Positions 1-6,462 of a DNA stretch of 8,136 bases are shown here, piece by piece. How positions within the stretch are numbered: position 1 is the stretch's first letter; every line of letters starts with the position of its first letter. The notes below the pieces were generated by a model. The model was not told where the DNA came from and did no database searches. It was given only the letters and a program-made list of their open reading frames with translations. The translations under genes and the position numbers were made by a program. The stretch lies in assembly GCA_030040475.1 (NCBI GenBank), contig JASHTQ010000636.1, positions 1 to 8,136 of the forward strand, given 5' to 3'. Origin of the DNA: Streptosporangiaceae bacterium (GTDB lineage: Bacteria; Actinomycetota; Actinomycetes; Streptosporangiales; Streptosporangiaceae).

Positions 1-315
1 CGCGAGCACGCTGGAGGCTTGCACCCCGGCACCGGCGGCGATCGCCGTGCCCGCACCCAGGATGGAAAGGACTACCCCGGCCGCGCGCCTTAGCGCCGAC
101 TTGGTGGCGATCACCGCCGCCAGGCAGGCCAGCGCGGCCAGCGCCAGCGCGCCGGCCAGCGGGACGAGTTGCTGGCCGGTGACGGAGATGTCCTGCGCGG
201 GCAGCGGCCGCGGCGCGGTGAACACCGCCACCGCCCAGGTCTGCCGCAAGGCCAGCACCACGACGCCTGCCCCGGCAGCCCCGAGGACCAGGACACACGC
301 GAATTCCCTGCGCAT
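1..315 (-). CDS. Trp biosynthesis-associated membrane protein (Trp_oprn_chp / TIGR02234-like), 3' end cut off by window
   Basis: The reading frame is open from ATG at 315 to the left edge (105 codons, no stop), so the C-terminus is missing. The product is strongly hydrophobic, with likely membrane spans at residues about 7-25, 50-70 and 78-98. A short polar loop after the first span reads QTW...FTAPRPLPAQDISVTGQQLVP. The short N-terminus, the W/TAP loop and the 'VTGQ-LVPL-ALAL-ALA' second helix match what I know of the actinobacterial family found inside tryptophan operons; its biochemical role is unknown. It starts 6 bases after the hisI stop on the same strand, so it is very likely co-transcribed with hisI. 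Family assignment is from recalled pattern, not a search. The product could instead be a generic small membrane protein, but the position next to hisI supports the Trp-associated family. Confidence 0.75.
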   Translation of the reverse strand, partial: MRREFACVLVLGAAGAGVVVLALRQTWAVAVFTAPRPLPAQDISVTGQQLVPLAGALALAALACLAAVIATKSALRRAAGVVLSILGAGTAIAAGAGVQASSVLA

Positions 316-321
316 CGCCGC

Positions 322-657
322 CTACTTCAGCAGCACGTCGGCGTCGAAGCAGGTCCGGTCGCCCGTGTGGCAGGCCCCGCCGACCTGGTCGACCCTGACG
401 AGCAGCGCGTCGCCGTCGCAGTCCAGGGCCACCGATTTCACCCATTGCTGATGGCCGGACGTCTCGCCCTTCACCCAGTACTCCTGACGGCTGCGCGACC
501 AGTAGGTGCAGCGGCCGGTGGTGAGGGTGCGGTGCAGCGCCTCGTCGTCCATCCAGCCGAGCATCAGCACCTCGCCGGTGTCGTACTGCTGGGCGATCGC
601 CGCGATCAGCCCGGAGGCATCCCGCTTCAGCCGGGCAGCGATGGCAGGGTCAAGCAT
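322..657 (-). CDS. hisI: Phosphoribosyl-AMP cyclohydrolase (HisI)
   Basis: This cytosolic enzyme opens the adenine ring of phosphoribosyl-AMP to give ProFAR, the third step of histidine synthesis. At 111 aa it is a stand-alone cyclohydrolase with no HisE domain fused. Visible family signatures are TYWSRSR (51-57), W-x-KGETSGH (61-69), the metal-binding D-C-D-G-D (D79, D81, D83), and C80, C96 and C103, which fit the zinc-binding cysteines of the family. The ATG at 657 has a good Shine-Dalgarno (AAGGAG) ending about 6-7 bases upstream. The gene is followed after 6 bases by the Trp-associated membrane gene. It lies away from the main his operon, with three unrelated genes between them, and is divergent from the gene starting at 749. 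No key residue seems missing. Confidence 0.97.
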   Translation of the reverse strand: MLDPAIAARLKRDASGLIAAIAQQYDTGEVLMLGWMDDEALHRTLTTGRCTYWSRSRQEYWVKGETSGHQQWVKSVALDCDGDALLVRVDQVGGACHTGDRTCFDADVLLK

Positions 658-748
658 CGGTCTCTCCTTGCGGGGGTCCGGGGTCGCCCCCGGGCCAGCA
701 CAGCGTCGTGACTTCAGTCAGGGTAGCAATCACGCCTACCATCAGCAG
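658..748. promoter_or_regulatory. Divergent intergenic region between hisI and the TIGR03085-family gene
   Basis: These 91 bases must carry promoters for both directions. On the plus strand, TACCAT (737-742) lies 6 bases before the GTG at 749, as expected for a leaderless mRNA; the -35 match (TTCAGT, 713-718) is weak. On the minus strand, TACCCT (725-720) is a possible -10 for hisI and would give a leader of about 55 bases. An inverted repeat, CGGGGG (671-676) and CCCCCG (687-692) around a 10-base loop, would lie in that leader just upstream of the hisI Shine-Dalgarno. All promoter assignments are by eye. Confidence 0.35.
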
Positions 749-1393
749 GTGAGCTACTCGCGAGAAGAGCGCCTCGCGTTGTGCGCGCTGCTTGAGGCGA
801 CAGGCCCGGACGCGCCGACGCTGTGTGCGGGCTGGACCACCGGCGACCTGGCCGCGCACCTGGTGCTGCGCGAGCACCGGCCGGACGCCGCCGCGGGCGT
901 CCTCGGCGGCCCGCTGGCCGGGTACACGGCCAGGGTCCAGCAGCGGATCAGGGAGCGGACGCCGTTTGCTGACCTGGTGCGGACCATCAGGTCGGGGCCG
1001 CCGCTGCTGTCGGTGCTCGCACTGCCCGGCGTGGACGAGCGCGCCAACATGGTGGAGTTCTTCGTGCACCACGAGGACGTCCGCCGGGCCGAGCCCGACT
1101 GGCAGCCGAGGAAGATCAGCAGCGGGCAGCGGGACGCGCTGTGGCACCGGCTGCGGATGGCGAGGTTCATGCTCCGCAAGGCACCGGTCGGAGTGGAACT
1201 GGCCCGGGACGACCTGGACGGCGACCGGCAGGCCTACCGGATCACCGCGAAGAACGCGACCCCCGTGGTCACGGTCATCGGCGGCCCCGCCGAGCTGACC
1301 ATGTGGGTGATGGGCCGGACGGGCGCGGCACGGGTCCGGCTGGACGGGACCGACGCGGCGGTCAGCAAGCTCACCGGGGCGAACTGGCGGTAA
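749..1393 (+). CDS. TIGR03085-family metal-binding protein (mycothiol-dependent maleylpyruvate isomerase-like fold)
   Basis: The 214-aa product resembles the actinobacterial TIGR03085 family in the DinB / mycothiol maleylpyruvate isomerase superfamily. Seen: an N-terminal helix ending in PTLCAGWTTGDLAAHLVLRE (residues 23-42), then RSGPP (81-85), PGVDERAN (93-100) and VEFFVHHEDVRR (102-113), followed by an alpha/beta C-terminal part from about 150 to 214. H37, E103 and H107 have the order and the E-x3-H spacing of the metal ligands in maleylpyruvate isomerase, so divalent metal binding is inferred. The reaction and substrate are unknown; a mycothiol-linked role is possible. The frame is open further upstream, but GTG at 749 begins the conserved region (SYSREERLAL), sits behind a TACCAT hexamer, and leaves room for the hisI promoter. 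There is no Shine-Dalgarno. The gene converges on the small membrane-protein gene. I recall a similar gene near hisI in other actinomycetes, so the position may be conserved. Confidence 0.85.
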   Translation: MSYSREERLALCALLEATGPDAPTLCAGWTTGDLAAHLVLREHRPDAAAGVLGGPLAGYTARVQQRIRERTPFADLVRTIRSGPPLLSVLALPGVDERANMVEFFVHHEDVRRAEPDWQPRKISSGQRDALWHRLRMARFMLRKAPVGVELARDDLDGDRQAYRITAKNATPVVTVIGGPAELTMWVMGRTGAARVRLDGTDAAVSKLTGANWR

Positions 1394-1404
1394 CGTCCGC
1401 CCGC

Positions 1405-1443
1405 GGCCCGCTGGCCGGCTTGGCTGGCCGGCTTGCCGGGGCC
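1405..1443. terminator. Tandem repeat and nested stem-loop between convergent genes
   Basis: The 53 bases between the two convergent stops contain an exact 13-base tandem duplication (GCTGGCCGGCTTG at 1410-1422 and 1423-1435). Each copy contains the self-complementary GCCGGC (1414-1419, 1427-1432), so the copies can pair around a 7-base loop. GGCCC (1405-1409) and GGGCC (1439-1443) can close an outer stem. There is no T-run, as is common in high-GC actinomycetes. A bidirectional terminator is inferred from position and symmetry. Confidence 0.5.
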
Positions 1444-1446
1444 TTG

Positions 1447-1785
1447 TCAGCTGCCCATCTCGCGCTTGAGCCTGGCCAGCTCGTCGTCGACGTCCTGCTC
1501 GGTGTGCGTGGGCTGCCGCGGCGGGAAGTTGGTCGAGACCGGCTCGACGTCCGCGCGGGGCAGCGGCCTGCTGCGCTCGGGCTCGCGGACCTCGCGCTCA
1601 CGGCGCTTGCCTGAGACCTGCCTGCCGGATCTCGCCACCTTGATGGCGACGACGATCGCGCCGGCCACGAGGAAGACGATCGCCAGGTCGAATATCGCGT
1701 GAACCACGGCCCCGATCACCGTACCGACGATCAGGAACGCGATGAGTATGCCACCCGCGATGGCGGCGACCTTGAACCAGCGCAT
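1447..1785 (-). CDS. Small two-span membrane protein with charged C-terminal tail, function unknown
   Basis: I do not recognise a named family. From ATG 1785 the product is 112 aa. Residues 6-28 and 32-50 are two hydrophobic segments ([20 protein letters not shown], then [16 protein letters not shown]). A strongly basic stretch follows at about 51-77 (KVARSGR, GKRRERE), then a proline-rich linker and a charged, probably helical end, [13 protein letters not shown] (98-110). The basic stretch suggests a cytoplasmic tail by the positive-inside rule; the end could form a short coiled coil. The frame is open back to 1917, but GAGAGAGG at 1802-1795 places a Shine-Dalgarno 9 bases before ATG 1785. 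ATG 1794 abuts it and is less likely. A good -10 candidate, TAATAT (1846-1841), lies upstream. The gene is divergent from ppgK and stands alone. Codon use is like the neighbours, so it appears native. Confidence 0.75.
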   Translation of the reverse strand: MRWFKVAAIAGGILIAFLIVGTVIGAVVHAIFDLAIVFLVAGAIVVAIKVARSGRQVSGKRREREVREPERSRPLPRADVEPVSTNFPPRQPTHTEQDVDDELARLKREMGS

Positions 1786-1907
1786 CCGCCGCATCCTCTC
1801 TCGACAAGCCCCCCGAGCCCGAGGAACGCCCTCACTCAAGATATTACCTGACTGTGCGTGTCCCGGCTGTGCGCGTCCCGCCTGGATACCGGAATACTCT
1901 ATTGGCC
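1786..1907. promoter_or_regulatory. Divergent promoter region between the small membrane gene and ppgK, with a 15-base-period direct repeat
   Basis: For the minus-strand gene, TAATAT (1846-1841) is a good -10 hexamer and implies a leader of about 48 bases with a Shine-Dalgarno. For ppgK, TACTCT (1895-1900) ends 7 bases before ATG 1908, which fits a leaderless transcript. Between the two, CTGTGCGTGTCCCG (1852-1865) is repeated as CTGTGCGCGTCCCG (1867-1880), 13 of 14 bases identical and 15 bases apart. The repeats cover where both -35 elements should be, so a regulator could bind there. No regulator family is recognisable. The -35 boxes are poor on both sides. Confidence 0.4.
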
Positions 1908-2657
1908 ATGCAGGCATTCGGCATTGACATAGGCGGCACCGGCATCAAGGGCGCACCCGTCGACGTGGCCACCGGCAAGCTGCTCGCTGACCGGCAGAAG
2001 ATCGACACGCCCCGTCCGGCGGTGCCCGACGCGGTCGCGGACGTGGTCAAGAAGCTCACGACCTCGTTCGACTGGTCGGGCCCGACCGGCATCACCTTCC
2101 CCGGCGTGGTCACTTCGGGCGTGACAAGGACCGCCCCCAACTTGGACCCGGCATGGATCGGGGTGGATGCCACCGCGTTGTTCGGCAAGGCTACGGGCAA
2201 CCCGGTTCGGGTCCTGAACGACGCCGATGCGGCCGGTGTCGCGGAGATGACGTTCGGCGCTGGAGTCGGCGCGACCGGGACCGTGCTGCTGCTGACGTTC
2301 GGCACCGGGATCGGCAGCGCGCTGTTCGCCGAGGGCGTGCTGGTGCCCAATACCGAGTTCGGGCACATCGAGATCCGCGGACGCGAGGCGGAGAAGCGCG
2401 CGTCCGAGCACGCCAAGGTGCTGCACGACTTGAGCTGGGGCAAGTGGGCCGGGCGTGTGGATGAGTACATCTCGCACATGGAGGCGTTGCTGTCCCCGGA
2501 CCTGATCATCGTCGGCGGCGGCATCAGCAAGGAGTCGAGCAAGTGGGTGCCGCTGCTGGCAGGCGTCCGCTGCCGGGTCGTGCACGCCGCGCTGCTCAAC
2601 GACGCCGGTATCGTAGGCGCCGCGATGGCCTCGGTGCCCGCGAAAAGCGACCGCTGA
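1908..2657 (+). CDS. ppgK: Polyphosphate glucokinase (PpgK), ROK-family fold
   Basis: PpgK phosphorylates glucose to glucose-6-phosphate in the cytosol, using inorganic polyphosphate and, in many homologues, ATP. The 249-aa length fits the family. Phosphate-binding loop 1 is [12 protein letters not shown] (5-16). GITFPGVV (61-68) and NLDPAWIG (78-85) are typical of PpgK. NDADAAG (104-110) carries the likely catalytic base D105. [12 protein letters not shown] (129-140) is the second phosphate loop. [12 protein letters not shown] (145-156) is followed by the PpgK-type insert EKRASEHAK...[20 protein letters not shown] (196-208) and [10 protein letters not shown] (231-240) close the ATPase-fold core. 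The CxCGxxGC zinc motif of ordinary ROK glucokinases is absent, as expected. The frame is open back to 1854, but ATG 1908 begins the conserved N-terminus directly. There is no Shine-Dalgarno. The gene converges with hisF and leaves only 14 bases between the stops. Confidence 0.95.
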   Translation: MQAFGIDIGGTGIKGAPVDVATGKLLADRQKIDTPRPAVPDAVADVVKKLTTSFDWSGPTGITFPGVVTSGVTRTAPNLDPAWIGVDATALFGKATGNPVRVLNDADAAGVAEMTFGAGVGATGTVLLLTFGTGIGSALFAEGVLVPNTEFGHIEIRGREAEKRASEHAKVLHDLSWGKWAGRVDEYISHMEALLSPDLIIVGGGISKESSKWVPLLAGVRCRVVHAALLNDAGIVGAAMASVPAKSDR

Positions 2658-2678
2658 CGCCTGCGGCGCGGTCAGCGG
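2651..2678. terminator. Inverted repeat holding both stop codons of ppgK and hisF
   Basis: CCGCTGAC (2651-2658) and GTCAGCGG (2671-2678) form a perfect 8-base stem around a 12-base loop. The ppgK stop (TGA, 2655-2657) lies in the left arm and the hisF stop (TCA on the plus strand, 2672-2674) in the right arm, at mirror positions. There is no T-tract on either side. A factor-independent or pausing-type bidirectional terminator for the two convergent units is the simplest reading, inferred from position and symmetry. Confidence 0.55.
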
Positions 2679-3433
2679 ACGGGATGGCCCGCGCCGCGCA
2701 GGGCGTTCTTGACCTGGCCGATGCGCAGCGTGCCGAAGTGGAACACGCTGGCCGCCAGCACCGCGTCCGCGCCGGCGTCCACCGCGGGCGCGAAATGAGC
2801 CAGCGCGCCCGCGCCGCCGCTGGCGATCACCGGGACGGTGACCGCGGCGCGCACGGCCCGGATCAGCTCCAGGTCGAATCCGGCGGCGGTCCCGTCGGCA
2901 TCCATCGAGTTGAGCAGGATCTCGCCCGCGCCCAGCCGCACGGCCCGCCGCGCCCACTCCACCGCGTCGATCCCGGTGCCTGTCCGGCCGCCGTGGGTGG
3001 TCACCTCGAAGCCGCTGGGGGGCCCCGCCGCACGCCTGGCGTCCACCGACAGCACGACGCACTGCGATCCGAACCGCTGGGCCGCCTCTTCGAGCAGTCC
3101 CGGGCGGGCGACCGCGGCGGTGTTGAGCGAGACCTTGTCCGCCCCGGCGCGCAGCAGCCGGTCCACGTCCGCCACGCTGCGCACGCCGCCGCCCACGGTG
3201 AGCGGGATGAACACCTGCTCGGCGGTCCGGCGGACGACGTCGTACATGGTGTCCCGGCCCCCGCTTGACGCGGTGATGTCGAGAAAGGTCAGCTCGTCGG
3301 CGCCCTCCTTGTCGTAGCAGGCGGCCAGTTCCACCGGATCCCCCGCGTCCCGCAGGTCGCGGAAGTTAACCCCCTTGACCACCCGGCCCCCGTCCACGTC
3401 CAGGCAGGGAATCACCCGCACCGCGACGGTCAT
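2672..3433 (-). CDS. hisF: Imidazole glycerol phosphate synthase, cyclase subunit (HisF)
   Basis: HisF uses ammonia from HisH to convert PRFAR into imidazole glycerol phosphate and AICAR, the branch to purine synthesis. The 253-aa product is a full (beta/alpha)8 barrel. Signatures: [16 protein letters not shown] (6-21) with catalytic D12; [15 protein letters not shown] (53-67); [10 protein letters not shown] (78-87); catalytic D131 in [17 protein letters not shown] (173-182); VIASGGAG (202-209); and the C-terminal [13 protein letters not shown] then IGQVK. The ATG at 3433 overlaps the priA stop by 4 bases (ATGA), and a GAGGTG Shine-Dalgarno-like stretch lies about 10 bases upstream inside priA. 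It is the last gene of the operon and converges on ppgK. All catalytic residues are present. Confidence 0.98.
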   Translation of the reverse strand: MTVAVRVIPCLDVDGGRVVKGVNFRDLRDAGDPVELAACYDKEGADELTFLDITASSGGRDTMYDVVRRTAEQVFIPLTVGGGVRSVADVDRLLRAGADKVSLNTAAVARPGLLEEAAQRFGSQCVVLSVDARRAAGPPSGFEVTTHGGRTGTGIDAVEWARRAVRLGAGEILLNSMDADGTAAGFDLELIRAVRAAVTVPVIASGGAGALAHFAPAVDAGADAVLAASVFHFGTLRIGQVKNALRGAGHPVR

Positions 3434-4161
3434 GCTGGTTCACTCACCTCGGCCAGGGCCTCTTCCAGGGTGAACGCGCCCTCGTACAGGGCGGTGCCGA
3501 CGATGGCGCCCTCCACGCCGAGCCGGACCAGGGACGCGATGGCCCGCAGGTCGGCCAGGCTGGCCACTCCCCCGCTGGCCACCACCGGCGCGGTGGTGCG
3601 GGCGCAGACGGTCCGGAGCAGCTCGAGGTTGGGTCCGCGCAGCGTGCCGTCCTTGAGCACGTCGGTGACCACGTACCTGGCGCACCCCTCGGCGTTGAGC
3701 CGGTCCAGGGTCTCCTGCAGGTCGCCGCCCTCGGCGGTCCAGCCCCGGGCGGCCAGCCGGGTGCCCCGGACGTCCAGCCCGACCGCGACCCGCTCGCCGT
3801 GGCGGGCGATGACCGACCGCACCCAGTCCGGCTTCTCCAGCGCCGCGGTGCCGATGTTGACCCTGGTGCAGCCGGTGGCGAGCGCGCGGGCCAGCGAGTC
3901 GTCGTCCCTGATCCCGCCCGACATCTCCACCTGCACGTCGACCGTGCGGACCACCGTGGCGAGCAGGTCCGCGTTCGAGCCGCGGCCGAAGGCGGCGTCC
4001 AGGTCCACCAGGTGAATCCACGAGGCGCCGGCCCGCTGCCAGGCCAGTGCGGCCGCCATCGGGTCGCCGTACTGGCCGCCGCTGCCCGCGACGCCCTGGA
4101 CGAGCTGGACCGCGTGCCCGTCGGTGACGTCGACCGCGGGCAGCAAGGTGAGCCCGGTCAT
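3430..4161 (-). CDS. priA: Phosphoribosyl isomerase A (PriA; HisA/TrpF bifunctional isomerase)
   Basis: PriA isomerises ProFAR to PRFAR for histidine; in actinomycetes lacking trpF it also isomerises phosphoribosyl anthranilate for tryptophan. The 243-aa barrel begins [20 protein letters not shown] with catalytic D11. [16 protein letters not shown] (48-63), SGGIRDD (81-87), [11 protein letters not shown] (101-111), [14 protein letters not shown] (128-141), [15 protein letters not shown] (164-178) and [14 protein letters not shown] follow. S81, D130, R139, T166 and D171 occupy the positions I recall as important in Streptomyces coelicolor PriA, and W141 matches the mobile-loop tryptophan of the M. 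tuberculosis enzyme. This argues for PriA over a mono-functional HisA. The frame is open far upstream through hisH in another frame; ATG 4161 is chosen because it overlaps the hisH stop by 4 bases and starts the conserved barrel. No clear Shine-Dalgarno is seen, so coupling to hisH is likely. Confidence 0.95.
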   Translation of the reverse strand: MTGLTLLPAVDVTDGHAVQLVQGVAGSGGQYGDPMAAALAWQRAGASWIHLVDLDAAFGRGSNADLLATVVRTVDVQVEMSGGIRDDDSLARALATGCTRVNIGTAALEKPDWVRSVIARHGERVAVGLDVRGTRLAARGWTAEGGDLQETLDRLNAEGCARYVVTDVLKDGTLRGPNLELLRTVCARTTAPVVASGGVASLADLRAIASLVRLGVEGAIVGTALYEGAFTLEEALAEVSEPA

Positions 4162-4787
4162 AGGGCACCGAGCCAGTTCGACAGCAGCGCGGCGCCGGCG
4201 TCCCCGGACTTCTCCGGGTGGAACTGGGTGGCGCTCAGCAAGCCCTGTTCGACGGCGGCGGCGAACGGCTCGCCGTGCTCGGTCCAGGAGATGAGGGCGC
4301 CAGCGGCGGCGAGGTCGCCGGCCGCCGGGGCGCGCAGCGCGTAGGAGTGGACGAAGTAGAACCGGGTACCCGCCGGGATCCCGTGCAGCAGCACGGATCC
4401 AGGCGGTGCCGCCACGGTGTTCCAGCCCATGTGCGGCAGCACGCCGGCGTCCAGCCGTTCCACCGTGCCCGGCCAGGCCGCGCAGCCATCGGTGCACACT
4501 CCGTGCTCGACTCCGGCGGCGAACAGCACCTGCATGCCCACGCAGATGCCGAGCACCGGGCGGCGCCGCTCCAGGCGCTGGACGATCAGCTTGTCGCCGC
4601 CGACGGCGCGCAGCCCGGCCATGCAGGCCGCGTACGCGCCCACGCCGGGAACCACCAGCCCGTCGGCCGCCAGCGCGGCATCGGCGTCCGTCGTGACCTC
4701 GACCTGCGCGCCGGCGCGCTGCAGCGCCCGCTGGGCCGATCGCAGGTTCCCCGACCCGTAGTCGAGCACCACCACGTTCGGCCTCAC
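4158..4787 (-). CDS. hisH: Imidazole glycerol phosphate synthase, glutaminase subunit (HisH)
   Basis: HisH is a class I glutamine amidotransferase that releases ammonia from glutamine and channels it into HisF. The 209-aa product has the oxyanion strand VVPGVGAY (45-52), the nucleophile C82 in LGICVGMQ (79-86), and H190/E192 of the triad in TQFHPEKS (187-194). PHMGWN (118-123) and FVHSYA (145-150) are further family signatures. The start is GTG 4787, overlapping the hisB stop by 4 bases (GTGA). An AAGGG stretch about 9-10 bases upstream, inside hisB, can serve as ribosome site. It directly precedes priA, also with a 4-base overlap; hisF, its partner subunit, is one gene further on. Length and catalytic residues are normal. 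Confidence 0.98.
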   Translation of the reverse strand: MRPNVVVLDYGSGNLRSAQRALQRAGAQVEVTTDADAALAADGLVVPGVGAYAACMAGLRAVGGDKLIVQRLERRRPVLGICVGMQVLFAAGVEHGVCTDGCAAWPGTVERLDAGVLPHMGWNTVAAPPGSVLLHGIPAGTRFYFVHSYALRAPAAGDLAAAGALISWTEHGEPFAAAVEQGLLSATQFHPEKSGDAGAALLSNWLGAL

Positions 4788-5380
4788 GCCAGCACGCCCT
4801 TGGTGCTCGGGATGCCCCCGGCCCGCGGGTCGGGAGCCACGGCCGTGCGCAGCGCCCGGGCGACGGCCTTGAACTGCGCCTCCACGACATGGTGCGGGTT
4901 GCGGCCCTCGATCACCCGCACGTGCAGGCAGATCCCCGCGGCGAACGCGAGCGACTCGAAGATGTGCCTGGTCAGCGTCGTGTCATAGGTTCCGATCAGC
5001 GGCGCGAGGCCGGGCGGCTCGTGGTGCACCACGTACGGCCTGCCGGACAGGTCAACCGCGGCCTGCACCAGCGTCTCGTCCATCGGGATCAGCGCGTCGC
5101 CGAACCGGGTAATACCCGACTTGTCGCCCAGCGCCTCCTTCAGCGCCTGGCCGAGCGTGATCGCCGTGTCCTCCACCGTGTGGTGCGCGTCGATCTCGAT
5201 GTCGCCCTTCGCGCGCACGGTGAGGTCCAGGCCGCCGTGCTTGCCGAGCTGGGCCAGCATGTGGTCGAAGAACGGGACCCCGGTGCCGACCTCGACCACG
5301 CCGATGCCGTCCAGGTCGAGCTCGACGAGGATCTGCGTCTCGTGGGTGAGCCGCTCCACCCGCGCCACTCGGCTTGTCAT
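4784..5380 (-). CDS. hisB: Imidazoleglycerol-phosphate dehydratase (HisB, monofunctional)
   Basis: This enzyme dehydrates imidazole glycerol phosphate to imidazole acetol phosphate. The 198-aa product is the dehydratase domain only; the histidinol-phosphatase domain fused in enterobacteria is absent, so the phosphatase step must be encoded elsewhere. Manganese-binding histidine motifs are present: GVPFFDHML (34-42), DAHHTVEDT (64-72), a central H139 in LTRHIFES, and [12 protein letters not shown] (161-172). PSTKGVL (191-197) is the usual C-terminal end. The frame extends upstream, but ATG 5380 begins the conserved [14 protein letters not shown], has an AAGGA Shine-Dalgarno about 6 bases before it, and overlaps the hisC stop by 4 bases (ATGA). 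It overlaps hisH downstream the same way. Confidence 0.98.
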   Translation of the reverse strand: MTSRVARVERLTHETQILVELDLDGIGVVEVGTGVPFFDHMLAQLGKHGGLDLTVRAKGDIEIDAHHTVEDTAITLGQALKEALGDKSGITRFGDALIPMDETLVQAAVDLSGRPYVVHHEPPGLAPLIGTYDTTLTRHIFESLAFAAGICLHVRVIEGRNPHHVVEAQFKAVARALRTAVAPDPRAGGIPSTKGVLA

Positions 5381-6462
5381 GTCCGTCCTTCCTGCCGCAC
5401 CTGGTCCAGTGCCGTGCGGAACGCGGCCATCTCCTCCGGCGTGCCCACGGTGACCCGCAGCCACCGCGGCGGGCCGACCTCGCGGACGAGCACGCCCAGG
5501 TCGAGCAGCGCCTGCCACGCCGCGTGCCGGTCGCCGAACTCGCCGAACATGACGAAGTTAGCGTCCGAGTCCGCCACCGCACGCCCGCGCTGCCGCAGCC
5601 AGCCGACGAGCGCGTCCCGTTCGGCCCGCAGCGCGGCGACGGTGGCCAGCGGCTCGGCGGCGTGGGCGAGCGCGGCCCTGCCGACCGCCTGGGTGACCGC
5701 CGACAGGTGATACGGCAGCCTTACCAGCAGGAGCTTCTCGACCAGCTCCGGAGCGGCGGCCAGGTAGCCGATCCTGGCCCCGGCCATGGCGAACGCCTTG
5801 GACATCGTGCGGGTGACCACGAGCGCGGGATAGCGGGGCAGCAGGCTCAGCGCGCTGCCGCTGCCCGCACGGGCGAACTCCGCGTACGCCTCGTCCACCA
5901 CCACGACGCCGGGAGCCGCGTCGCACACCGCCGCGATCGCCTCGATCGGGGCGGACGTGCCTGTCGGGTTGTTCGGCGAGGTCAGGAAGACGACGTCGGG
6001 CTGGTCCTGCTCGATCGCGCGGACGGCCCGGTCTGGGTCGAGGCCGAAGTCCTCGTCGCGGTCCGCGGCCACCCAGCGGGTGCCGGTCACCCTGGCGATC
6101 AGGGGGTGCATGGAATAGCCGGGCTCGAATCCGAGTGCCCGCCGTCCCGGCCCGCCGAAGGCCTGCAGGAGCTGCTGTATCACCTCGTTCGACCCGTTGG
6201 CCGCCCAGACGTTGCCGCCCGTCAGGCCGTGCCCGAGGTAGTCGGCCAGGTCCTTGCGCAGCTCGACGGCATCCCGGTCCGGATAGCGGTTCAGCGTCAC
6301 CGCCGCCTGCGCGACCGCATCGGCGATCGCGCGGACGAGCCGGGGGCTTGGCGGGTAGGGATTCTCGTTGGTGTTCAGCCGGACCGGCACGTCGACCTGC
6401 GGCGCACCGTACGGATGCAGGTCTTTCAGATCATCCCGAACGGACGGTGGTGCGTGGCCCAT
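5377..6462 (-). CDS. hisC: Histidinol-phosphate aminotransferase (HisC)
   Basis: HisC is a PLP-dependent fold-type I aminotransferase that converts imidazole acetol phosphate to histidinol phosphate with glutamate as amino donor. The 361-aa product shows [12 protein letters not shown] (29-40), [12 protein letters not shown] (58-69), AANGSNEVI (88-95), SPNNPTGT (162-169) with N165, [10 protein letters not shown] (187-196) with D190 for the pyridine nitrogen, [14 protein letters not shown] (217-230) with the PLP lysine K222, and [10 protein letters not shown] (336-345) with the substrate-carboxylate arginine R336. ATG 6462 is chosen because it overlaps the hisD stop by 1 base (TGATG) and begins the usual N-terminus; about 40 upstream in-frame codons lie inside hisD and are not family-like. 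The Shine-Dalgarno is weak, so reinitiation after hisD is likely. It overlaps hisB by 4 bases. Confidence 0.97.
   Translation of the reverse strand: MGHAPPSVRDDLKDLHPYGAPQVDVPVRLNTNENPYPPSPRLVRAIADAVAQAAVTLNRYPDRDAVELRKDLADYLGHGLTGGNVWAANGSNEVIQQLLQAFGGPGRRALGFEPGYSMHPLIARVTGTRWVAADRDEDFGLDPDRAVRAIEQDQPDVVFLTSPNNPTGTSAPIEAIAAVCDAAPGVVVVDEAYAEFARAGSGSALSLLPRYPALVVTRTMSKAFAMAGARIGYLAAAPELVEKLLLVRLPYHLSAVTQAVGRAALAHAAEPLATVAALRAERDALVGWLRQRGRAVADSDANFVMFGEFGDRHAAWQALLDLGVLVREVGPPRWLRVTVGTPEEMAAFRTALDQVRQEGRT

Noticed and set aside
506..748. N-terminal extension of the TIGR03085 gene into hisI
   Set aside because: It would run antisense through hisI, has no family similarity, and leaves no room for the divergent promoters.
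1854..1907. Upstream start for ppgK at 1854
   Set aside because: The extra 18 residues would be translated from the direct-repeat and -10 region; ATG 1908 starts the conserved N-terminus.
1899..3062. Long minus-strand open frame across ppgK and hisF
   Set aside because: Low-complexity Arg/Gly/Ala composition with no motif; a high-GC shadow of two well-supported genes.
3430..4890. A 486-codon frame ending at the priA stop, suggesting a PriA fusion protein
   Set aside because: The first half is an Arg/Ala/Gly-rich out-of-frame reading of hisH and the end of hisB; the true start at 4161 overlaps the hisH stop and begins the conserved barrel.
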